64,000 nt of DNA, from positions 1-64,000 of the forward strand of contig UQEU01000001.1 of NCBI GenBank assembly GCA_900540085.1, in the 5' to 3' direction. Under the pieces are notes generated by a model. It did no database searches. It was not told where the DNA came from and saw nothing but the letters and a program-made list of their open reading frames with translations. The translations under genes and the position numbers were made by a program. Below, in pieces: positions 46,102 through 53,451 of the stretch. This DNA is from an uncultured Eubacteriales bacterium (GTDB taxonomy: Bacteria > Bacillota > Clostridia > Oscillospirales > Acutalibacteraceae). Numbering within the stretch: the stretch's first letter is position 1; each line of letters starts with the position of its first letter.

Positions 46102-47053
46102 ATATATTTAATTCTTCAAGCATTGATTTAATGATTTTACAGGAATTGTCAAACTTCTTTTGTTCATTTTCCGTCAATTTCATTTCCAATATTTCACGAA
46201 CACCGTTTGCATTTACAACGGCAGGTACGCCGACATATACATTTTCGTTACCGTACTCTCCGTTTAAAAATGTGCTGACAGAAAAAATGCTGTTTTCATT
46301 GTTTAATACTGCTTTTATAAGTCTTGCCAAAACCATACCTATACCATAATTTGTGGCACCTTTAGCCTTTATGATCTCGTATGCCGAGTTTTTAACCTTG
46401 AACTCGATATCCTCCATATCCTGCATTACAAACTCGCCTTGAGACGCCACTACTTCTTTGAGAGCCTTAACAGACACCATAGCGTTTGACCAAGCAGTAA
46501 ACTCTCCATCTCCGTGTTCTCCTATCACATAGGCGTGAATATTTTTTGGATTTACTTCAAAATATTCTCCCATCAAAAAACGCAGTCTTGCACTGTCAAG
46601 CGATGTACCGCTTCCGAATACTCTGTTTTTTGGAAACCCCGACAATTTCATAGTTACATAAGTCAAAACATCAACGGGATTTGTTGCAACTATAAAAATT
46701 CCCGAAAAACCGCTTTTCACAACAGGCTCTATTATTGATGCAAACACTTTTACATTTTCTTCAATCAACTCACGCCTTGTCTGATTTTCGTCTTTTTGAG
46801 GAACGCCTGCACAGATAACTGCTATATCTGCATCATAACAGTCTTCATAATTTCCGCACTCTATTTTCATTGCCGACGGAGAAAAAGGCAAACCGTGATT
46901 TAAATCTGCCGTTTCTCCTTTCAGACGCTCCTTATTTATATCTACAAGCAGGAGTTCATCACAAATACTTTGATTTAAAACAGCGTATGCACAACTCATA
47001 CCGACTGCACCTGTACCTATAACAGCAACTTTTTTCGACTCGTATATATGCAT
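46100..47053 (-). CDS. ldh: L-lactate dehydrogenase
   Basis: The 317-residue enzyme reduces pyruvate to lactate with NADH. Seen are the NAD motif VIGTGAVGMSCAYA, the substrate loop VPQKDENQTRRELIEEN, ATNPVDVLTYV, the Arg in SLDSARLRF and the catalytic His in IGEHGDGE. The Gln in the VPQK loop is the residue that selects pyruvate over oxaloacetate. ATG 47053 is preceded by GGGTGAT, which is part of the 3' arm of a 12-bp hairpin, so its ribosome site may be masked. Confidence 0.95.
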   Translation of the reverse strand: MHIYESKKVAVIGTGAVGMSCAYAVLNQSICDELLLVDINKERLKGETADLNHGLPFSPSAMKIECGNYEDCYDADIAVICAGVPQKDENQTRRELIEENVKVFASIIEPVVKSGFSGIFIVATNPVDVLTYVTMKLSGFPKNRVFGSGTSLDSARLRFLMGEYFEVNPKNIHAYVIGEHGDGEFTAWSNAMVSVKALKEVVASQGEFVMQDMEDIEFKVKNSAYEIIKAKGATNYGIGMVLARLIKAVLNNENSIFSVSTFLNGEYGNENVYVGVPAVVNANGVREILEMKLTENEQKKFDNSCKIIKSMLEELNI

Positions 47054-47057
47054 AAAA

Positions 47058-47096
47058 AAATCACCCACACTTATTATTGTCAAATGTGGGTGATTT
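47058..47096 (-). terminator. Terminator-like hairpin overlapping the ldh ribosome site
   Basis: AAATCACCCACA (47058-47069) pairs with TGTGGGTGATTT (47085-47096). On the minus strand the stem ends in a run of seven T and then the ldh ATG four bases on, so the hairpin both looks like a terminator for the upstream gene and holds the GGGTGAT ribosome site of ldh in its second arm. Confidence 0.8.
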
Positions 47097-47125
47097 ATAA
47101 TATTTAATATTAAATTTAATTTAAA

Positions 47126-47665
47126 TTATTTGAAAAACAACGGCAATTTTTGAAGAAAAACAATATCTTTTCTGTCTGCCGCATCTCCCTCGGCAAGAAC
47201 AGCCGATTTTGCAACAACATTTGCACCGAACTTTTCAAGCAACTGACAAACTGCATTTAAACTTTCGCCTGTCGAAATAACATCGTCAACAACCAAAACT
47301 CTTTTACCTTTCAAAAGGTCGCCGTCCTCATGTCCCAAAAAGAGTGTCTGTTCTTTTTGAGTGGTAATGGAACGAACAGTAACGCTTTCGGGATTATCCA
47401 TATAAACTTTAACGCCTTTTCTTGCAACAATGTATTTCTTTTTACTCTGCTTACTCATTTCATAAGCAAGAGGAATACTTTTTGCTTCAGGTGTAACGAT
47501 ATAGTCAAACTCCGGACATATTTTGAGAAGTTCTTCGGCACAGTGTTCACACAATTCAACATCGCCGAAAAGAATGAATGCAGCAATATCAAGATGTTCA
47601 CTGACTTCAAACATTTTGAGTTCACGCTTTAATCCTGCAACTTCCAAAGTATATGTTTCAGCCAT
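47126..47665 (-). CDS. Phosphoribosyltransferase, adenine-PRTase-like
   Basis: The 179-residue protein has a type I PRTase fold with the PRPP loop VLVVDDVISTGESL (about 123-136) and a flexible-loop region. It resembles Apt or the regulatory PurR-type domain, with PEAKSIPLAYEMSK at the base-binding side. A specific base cannot be assigned. ATG 47665 shares one base with the HIT gene stop (TAATG), and AGAAGG precedes it, so the two are coupled. The hairpin at 47058 ends the unit. Confidence 0.87.
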   Translation of the reverse strand: MAETYTLEVAGLKRELKMFEVSEHLDIAAFILFGDVELCEHCAEELLKICPEFDYIVTPEAKSIPLAYEMSKQSKKKYIVARKGVKVYMDNPESVTVRSITTQKEQTLFLGHEDGDLLKGKRVLVVDDVISTGESLNAVCQLLEKFGANVVAKSAVLAEGDAADRKDIVFLQKLPLFFK

Positions 47666-47997
47666 TATAACATACCTTCTTCCATTTTTACTCCGCCGAG
47701 AATATGAAAATGAAGATGCATTACGGTTTGACCTGCGTCGCTTCCGCAATTTGCAATAAGTCTGTATGAGTCGATACCCATACTTTTTGCAATTTGGGGA
47801 ACTTTTTCAAATATATGCGAAACATATTTGCTGTTTTCTTCATTTATTTCATTCATACTTTCAATATGAATTTTCGGAACAACAAGAACATGAACGGGCG
47901 CCTGCGGATTGAGGTCTTTAAATGCAAGGCACATATCATCTTCATATACTTTCTGAGACGGAATATTTCCGTTGATTATTTCACAAAAAACACACAT
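47665..47997 (-). CDS. HIT-family nucleotide hydrolase/transferase
   Basis: The 110-residue HINT-like protein has an N-terminal CxxC (CVFCEII), IPSQKVYED and the histidine triad HLHFHILGG (about 96-104). Family members hydrolyse nucleoside phosphoramidates such as AMP-lysine. Start: ATG 47997 with AAAGGTG upstream, preferred over an in-frame GTG at 48006. It follows alaS by 12 bases; the triplet alaS-HIT-PRTase is a compact operon. Confidence 0.93.
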   Translation of the reverse strand: MCVFCEIINGNIPSQKVYEDDMCLAFKDLNPQAPVHVLVVPKIHIESMNEINEENSKYVSHIFEKVPQIAKSMGIDSYRLIANCGSDAGQTVMHLHFHILGGVKMEEGML

Positions 47998-48009
47998 ATT
48001 TTTCACCTT

Positions 48010-50634
48010 TCAGCCAATAAACGATTTAACAGTATCGGCAACAGCATTGATTGCGTCGTCTAATTTTGAAATATCTTTTGCACCTGCCATAGCTCTGTCG
48101 GGTTTACCCCCACCGCCACCGCCGGCAATTTTTGCAATTTCTTTTACAAGGTTGCCCGCTTTAACGCCTTTTTCAATAGCAGTTTTTCCGCAAACTGCAA
48201 TGATATTTGCTTTTTCGCCGTTTATACCTGCAATAACACCCACGACATTGTCGCCTTTTTCTTTCAGTTTATCGCCCATTTCGCCCAAACTGTTTGGTGC
48301 TACACCTTCAAGTTTGGCAGTATAAATCTGTAAACCATCAATTTCCAAAGGCTTTGAGAACAAATCTGCACTCTTGATTTTTGCTATTTCGGAATTGAGT
48401 GCTTCGATTTCTTTATCTTTTGATTTTGACTCTTTTGCCATAGCTTCAATCTTTGCATCAAGTTCATCTGCTGAACCTGCTTTTGCAAAAGCACACGCAG
48501 CGAAAATAATATTATTATTTTTATTGATATAATTCAAAACATTTTTGCCTGTAATGGCAGTAATTCTTCTGACACCTGCTGCAACAGAAGTTTCTGAAAT
48601 AATTTTAAACAACCCGATTTCGCCTGAATTTGAAACATGGGTACCGCCGCAGAATTCAACAGAAAAATCGTCTGCAATAACAACTCTGACAACGTCGCCG
48701 TATTTTTCGCCGAACAATGCCATAGCACCGAGTTTTTTAGCTTCCTCAATAGGCATTTCCTTATTTTCAACACATTTTGCACTGAGAACAAACTCGTTTA
48801 CCAAGTTTTCTGTCTGTTCTATCTCTTCCTGTGTCATAGCGTTGAAATGCGTAAAGTCAAATCGTACTTCATTTTCATTTACAAGTTGACCTGCCTGCTC
48901 AACATGAGTTCCGAGAACCTTTCTGAGTGCTGCTTGAAGTAAATGTGCAGCCGTATGATTTCTCTTAATATTGTTTCTCTTTTCAACATCATAAGAAACC
49001 GTAACAATATCTCCGACAGAAATAACACCGTTTGAAACACCGTTATGCATAAATACGCCTTGAGCATTCTTTTTAGTATCGGCAACTTCAAACTCAACAA
49101 TACCGTTAGAAATGACACCGCTGTCGCCTACTTGTCCTCCCGACTCGGCATACAAAACGGTTTTATCCAAAATCAAAGACGCTTTTTCGCCCTCGCCTAT
49201 CACATCTTTAAGTTCGCCGTTTGAAATAATGGCAACAATCTTTGCCTCCGTTTTATTCTCACTATAACCTAAAAATTCGGTAGCAGAACAGTCTAAACGA
49301 ATACTGCCGTCTTTCCAAGCATCTGTATCTGATGCTTTTCTCGCACTTCTTGCCGTTTGCTTCTGATTTTCAAGCAACTCATAAAAACGCTCTTCGTCAA
49401 CTGTCATACCTTTTTCTTCAAGAACATCTTTAGTCAAATCAAGAGGAAAACCGTATGTGTCGTTTAATTTAAAAGCATCGTCGCCTGAAAAAACAGTACC
49501 GTCAGTCTCACTGATAAATTTATTTAAAAGTTCAAGACCTGCATCTATTGTTTTATCAAAACTCTCTTCTTCGGAAAGAAGAACTTTTTTAATGATTTCC
49601 TTTTTCTCTTCAAGATATGCGTAAGCGGTTAAATTTTCTTTAATGACCGTATCGCATACTTTATAAAGGAAAGGCTCTTTAATACCAAGCATTCTTCCGT
49701 GACGGCAAGCACGCCTTATAAGACGCCTTAAAACATAGCCTCTGCCGTTATTTGACGGAATTACACCGTCGCCTATCATAAATGTTGATGAACGAATATG
49801 GTCAGTAATAACACGCAAAGAAACATCTGTTTTCTTATCTGTATGATACTTAACACCCGAGATATTGCAAATCTCATTCATAATATTTTGAACTGTATCT
49901 ACTTCAAAAATGTTATCTACACCCTGCATGATACAAGCAAGTCTTTCAAGTCCCATGCCCGTGTCGATATTAGGATGTTCAAGCGGTGTGTAATTTCCGT
50001 TTCCGTCATTTTCAAACTGTGTAAATACATTGTTCCAAAACTCAACATATCTGTCACATTCACAACCAGGACCACAATCGGGTTTTCCACAGCCGTACTT
50101 TTCCCCACGGTCAAAATGAAGTTCCGAACAAGGACCGCACGGACCGCTTCCGTGTTCCCAAAAGTTGTCTTCTTTACCGAGTCTTACTATACGGTCGGGA
50201 GAAACTCCGACTTCTTTTGTCCATATTTCAAAAGCCTCGTCATCGTTTTCATAAATTGTAATCCAAATTTTATCTTTCGGCATTTTAAGAACTTCTGTAC
50301 AAAATTCCCAAGCCCAAGCAGTAGCCTCGTGCTTAAAATAATCTCCAAAAGAAAAGTTACCGAGCATTTCAAAATATGTTCCGTGTCTGTCGGTTTTGCC
50401 GACACTTTCAATATCGGGAGTACGGATACATTTTTGGCAGGTTGTAACCCTTTTTCTCGGCGGGGTAATTTCGCCTGTAAAATATTTTTTCATGGGCGCC
50501 ATACCCGAATTTATTAATAAAAGACTGTTGTCATTATTCGGAATTAAAGAAAAACTCGGCATACGAAGATGTCCTTTGCTTTCATAAAAAGAAAGAAATT
50601 TTTCTCTTAATTCATTCAATGATGTCCATTCCAT
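48010..50634 (-). CDS. alaS: Alanyl-tRNA synthetase
   Basis: The 874-residue enzyme attaches alanine to tRNA-Ala. The class II core opens MEWTSLNELREKFLSFYESKGH; the middle has the usual GPCSELHFDRG; the editing domain shows NHTAAHLL and FCGGTHV for zinc; a coiled-coil and the Gly-rich GGGGGGKPDRAMAG mark the C-Ala domain. Length is standard. ATG 50634 has an AGAGGTGAG site. A terminator of the YdbC-like gene lies just before it, so it has its own promoter in the short gap or is read through. Confidence 0.98.
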   Translation of the reverse strand: MEWTSLNELREKFLSFYESKGHLRMPSFSLIPNNDNSLLLINSGMAPMKKYFTGEITPPRKRVTTCQKCIRTPDIESVGKTDRHGTYFEMLGNFSFGDYFKHEATAWAWEFCTEVLKMPKDKIWITIYENDDEAFEIWTKEVGVSPDRIVRLGKEDNFWEHGSGPCGPCSELHFDRGEKYGCGKPDCGPGCECDRYVEFWNNVFTQFENDGNGNYTPLEHPNIDTGMGLERLACIMQGVDNIFEVDTVQNIMNEICNISGVKYHTDKKTDVSLRVITDHIRSSTFMIGDGVIPSNNGRGYVLRRLIRRACRHGRMLGIKEPFLYKVCDTVIKENLTAYAYLEEKKEIIKKVLLSEEESFDKTIDAGLELLNKFISETDGTVFSGDDAFKLNDTYGFPLDLTKDVLEEKGMTVDEERFYELLENQKQTARSARKASDTDAWKDGSIRLDCSATEFLGYSENKTEAKIVAIISNGELKDVIGEGEKASLILDKTVLYAESGGQVGDSGVISNGIVEFEVADTKKNAQGVFMHNGVSNGVISVGDIVTVSYDVEKRNNIKRNHTAAHLLQAALRKVLGTHVEQAGQLVNENEVRFDFTHFNAMTQEEIEQTENLVNEFVLSAKCVENKEMPIEEAKKLGAMALFGEKYGDVVRVVIADDFSVEFCGGTHVSNSGEIGLFKIISETSVAAGVRRITAITGKNVLNYINKNNNIIFAACAFAKAGSADELDAKIEAMAKESKSKDKEIEALNSEIAKIKSADLFSKPLEIDGLQIYTAKLEGVAPNSLGEMGDKLKEKGDNVVGVIAGINGEKANIIAVCGKTAIEKGVKAGNLVKEIAKIAGGGGGGKPDRAMAGAKDISKLDDAINAVADTVKSFIG

Positions 50635-50662
50635 TTTCTCACCTCTTAATATAAAAAACACA

Positions 50663-50684
50663 AGGGCAACGCTTTCGTTGCCCT
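50663..50684 (-). terminator. Terminator after the YdbC-like gene
   Basis: AGGGCAACG pairs with CGTTGCCCT around a CTTT loop, then a T-run on the minus strand. Confidence 0.85.
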
Positions 50685-50691
50685 AAGTATT

Positions 50692-50907
50692 TTAGAGTTT
50701 TTCTACAAGTTTTTTAAGTTCAACGATTTCTTCTTTAGTAAAAGTAAGACCTTTGCTCATTTTGGAATGATCGGGTGACCAGTCACGAACGTCAATCTTT
50801 GGCTCTCTGCCATTCCATGAAATCAAATTAACTTCTCTTGTCCATCCTCTTGCAGTTTCGGAAATAACTCCGATATGCTCTGTTATTTCGTATTTAATTT
50901 CCGGCAT
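50692..50907 (-). CDS. YdbC-like PC4/p15-family DNA-binding protein
   Basis: A 71-residue protein with the pattern YEITEHIGVISE, WTREVNLISWNG and PKIDVRDWSPDH of the bacterial PC4-like (YdbC) family, whose members bind single-stranded DNA as dimers. It is not membrane-bound and is full length for the family. GGAGG before ATG 50907 marks the start, 16 bases after ackA, so it is co-transcribed with acetate kinase. Cellular role is not well defined. Confidence 0.9.
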   Translation of the reverse strand: MPEIKYEITEHIGVISETARGWTREVNLISWNGREPKIDVRDWSPDHSKMSKGLTFTKEEIVELKKLVEKL

Positions 50908-50923
50908 CTTTTTCCCTCCTTAA

Positions 50924-52150
50924 TTATTTATTTAAATTTTTAACTATTTCAACTGTTTCTCTTGCTATCATTCGTTCTTCATCTGTTGCAAGAACAAATA
51001 CTCTTACAGAAGAATTGCTGTCTGTAAGTTCAGCTTCTTTGCCTTTTACGGCTGTACGGTTGATTTCTTCGTCAATCTTAACTCCCATATAGCCGAAGTA
51101 GGAGCAAATTCTTGACCTTAACCAATGACCGTTTTCACCGATACCGCCTGTAAATACAATGGCATCCACACCATTCATTGCTGCGATATATGAACCGATG
51201 TATTTTGCAATTTGATATGCCTGCATTTCGTGAGCAAGTGTTGCTCTTTCGTCGCCCTCGCCCTGTGCTGCAACAATATCTCTGTCGTCTGAAGAAATTC
51301 CCGAAATTGCTTCAACACCTGAATGTTTATTGAGAATTTCATCCATCTTATCAGGAGTGTAGTTCAACTTTTTCATAATGAAAGTTACTACACTCGGGTC
51401 AACGCCGCCTGAACGGGTACCCATCATAAATCCGTCAAGCGGAGTAAAGCCCATTGAAGTATCTACAACTTTACCGTGTTCAACGGCAGTTACGGAAGAA
51501 CCGTTGCCGAGATGACAGGTAATGATTTTTAAATCTTTAATATCTTTGCCCATATAGTGAGCACAGTGATTGCTGATAAACTTGTGTGATGTACCGTGAA
51601 AACCGTAGCGACGAACTGCGTACTTTTCATAGTACTCGTACGGTACAGCGTACATATATGCCTTTGGAGGCATTGTGCTGTGAAATGCCGTATCAAATAC
51701 CATAACCTGCGGAACATCAGGACCTACTACTGCAAGACAAGCCTCATATCCCTGTGCGTTTGCAACTGCATGAAGAGGTGCAAGCGGTGCTAAATCACGA
51801 ACATCTTTGTGTACTTTTTCATCTACAAGAACGCTCTTTGTATATTTATCGCCGCCCTGAACTACTCTGTGTCCGATAGCGTCGATTTCATCAAAAGAGT
51901 CGATAACTTTTGTATCGCCTTCGGAAAGAAGTTTCTTAACCTCATAAAACGCTTCTGTATGGTCTTTTACTGTTTTGTCAAAAGTAACAGTATCTTTACC
52001 GGGTCGCTTATAAATTACATTGTTAGTGCCTGCCGTTTCGGCCATGCCTATTCTTTCTACAACACCTTTGGCTACAACAGACTCGTCTGTCATATCCATC
52101 AACTGATATTTTAACGAAGAACTTCCGGCATTGATAACAAGAACTTTCAA
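50924..52150 (-). CDS. ackA: Acetate kinase
   Basis: The 408-residue enzyme makes ATP from acetyl phosphate, releasing acetate, the main energy step of many gut anaerobes. Motifs are VINAGSSSLKYQL at the start, GHRVVQGGDKY, FDTAFHSTMP, HLGNGSSVTAV and FTGGIGENG. The start is TTG at 52150 with GGAGG 8 bases upstream. No phosphotransacetylase gene is adjacent. The divergent neighbour tmcAL also uses acetate. Confidence 0.97.
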   Translation of the reverse strand: MKVLVINAGSSSLKYQLMDMTDESVVAKGVVERIGMAETAGTNNVIYKRPGKDTVTFDKTVKDHTEAFYEVKKLLSEGDTKVIDSFDEIDAIGHRVVQGGDKYTKSVLVDEKVHKDVRDLAPLAPLHAVANAQGYEACLAVVGPDVPQVMVFDTAFHSTMPPKAYMYAVPYEYYEKYAVRRYGFHGTSHKFISNHCAHYMGKDIKDLKIITCHLGNGSSVTAVEHGKVVDTSMGFTPLDGFMMGTRSGGVDPSVVTFIMKKLNYTPDKMDEILNKHSGVEAISGISSDDRDIVAAQGEGDERATLAHEMQAYQIAKYIGSYIAAMNGVDAIVFTGGIGENGHWLRSRICSYFGYMGVKIDEEINRTAVKGKEAELTDSNSSVRVFVLATDEERMIARETVEIVKNLNK

Positions 52151-52325
52151 TTTTATACCTCCAACATATTGAAATAAATAACTACAACAATTATAATAAT
52201 ATATAATATATTAAAAATCAAGCAAAATATAAAATTAATATAAATATTTAATTTATATTATAATATTAAACAACATATATAATAAAAGCATATATATTAA
52301 AAGCAATTAAAAAGGAAACAGAAAT

Positions 52326-53411
52326 ATGATAACAGGTGTTGTTTGCGAATTTAACCCTTTTCACGACGGACACGCACACTTAATAAAAGAAATTAAAAAA
52401 AATAGCGATACCCGAGTAGTTGCTTTTATGAGCGGGAACTTCGTGCAACGAGGCGACGCCGCAATTTTTGACAAATATTCAAGAGCAAAAACTGCCGTAG
52501 AAAACGGTGCAGATCTTGTAATTGAGATACCTACCGTCTTTGCGGTACAGTCAGCTGAAGGATTTGCAAAAGCGTCAACAGATTTGATGAAAAAAAGCAA
52601 TGTTATTGACTCGATAGCTTTCGGTGCCGAGTGTTCAGATACTGAAAAACTCAAAGATATTGCAGAATTTTTAAAGAAAGAGGAAACGCAAAAATTAATT
52701 TCAGAAGAAATGAAAAACGGTGTATCTTACGCTAAAGCAATACAAAATATCGCAAAAACAGATATTTTGACAACTCCTAACAATGTTTTGGCTATTGAAT
52801 ACCTTAAAAACTGCAACTTACCTGCTCTTGCCGTAAAAAGAATAGGTAAAGGCCACGACAGCGACGATATTTTTTACAGTGCAAGTGCAATACGGGAAGA
52901 ACTGAAGAAAAACAATAAAGACAACTTAAATTTTGCGACGCTTAAAAACTGTGAAAATGCAATACTGTACAAACTGCGTACTATGAGTAAAAGCGACTTT
53001 TCGCTTATTCCCGATGTAAATGAAGGGCTTGAAAACAAAATTGTCAAAGCCGTTGCCGAGAACACAAATATTGAAAATATTATAATGGCAATAAAATCAA
53101 AACGATACACTCACGCAAGAATAAGAAGAATTATTTTAAGAGCTTTTTTAGGTATTTCAAAAGACGATATACAAAGTGTTCCGTACTTAAAAATCTTGGC
53201 TTTTAATGAAAACGGAAGAAAAATTTTAACTAAAATAAAAAAGCAGTCATCACTTCCCATTATAACAAAACACAAAGACACAAAAGACCTAAACGGCTAT
53301 GCAAAATATATTTACGAAAAAGAATGTATGTTTACAGATATATATTCATTAATGTTCAACGAGCCGAAAAACTGTTCATTAGAACAAAAAAACAGTGTTT
53401 TAAAACTATAA
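52326..53411 (+). CDS. tmcAL: tRNA(Met) cytidine acetate ligase TmcAL (YlbM family)
   Basis: The 361-residue protein begins GVVCEFNPFHDGHAHLI, with the nucleotidyltransferase HxGH-type motif (HDGH), then MSGNFVQRGDAA and AVQSAEGFAK, and KGHDSDDIFYSASAIRE in the middle. It uses acetate and ATP to acetylate the wobble C34 of elongator tRNA-Met. It is a little shorter than typical members (near 390-400), the loss being at the C-terminus. It is divergent from ackA, whose product is its substrate; this is an attractive link but may be chance. Confidence 0.92.
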   Translation: MITGVVCEFNPFHDGHAHLIKEIKKNSDTRVVAFMSGNFVQRGDAAIFDKYSRAKTAVENGADLVIEIPTVFAVQSAEGFAKASTDLMKKSNVIDSIAFGAECSDTEKLKDIAEFLKKEETQKLISEEMKNGVSYAKAIQNIAKTDILTTPNNVLAIEYLKNCNLPALAVKRIGKGHDSDDIFYSASAIREELKKNNKDNLNFATLKNCENAILYKLRTMSKSDFSLIPDVNEGLENKIVKAVAENTNIENIIMAIKSKRYTHARIRRIILRAFLGISKDDIQSVPYLKILAFNENGRKILTKIKKQSSLPIITKHKDTKDLNGYAKYIYEKECMFTDIYSLMFNEPKNCSLEQKNSVLKL

Positions 53412-53419
53412 ATTCACAT

Positions 53420-53450
53420 AAAAAAGCAGGTGAAAAACACCTGCTTTTTT
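53420..53450. terminator. Bidirectional terminator after tmcAL
   Basis: A 13-bp stem (A6-GCAGGTG with CACCTGC-T6) with an AAAAA loop between converging genes. Confidence 0.92.
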
Positions 53451-53451
53451 G

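Noticed and set aside
47070..47125. Rex operator before ldh
   Set aside because: No palindrome of the TTGT-N-ACAA kind is present; the inverted repeat there is the hairpin described.
49798..50517. 240-residue plus-strand open frame opposite alaS
   Set aside because: It is antisense to the catalytic core of alaS, has unusual composition and no start signal.
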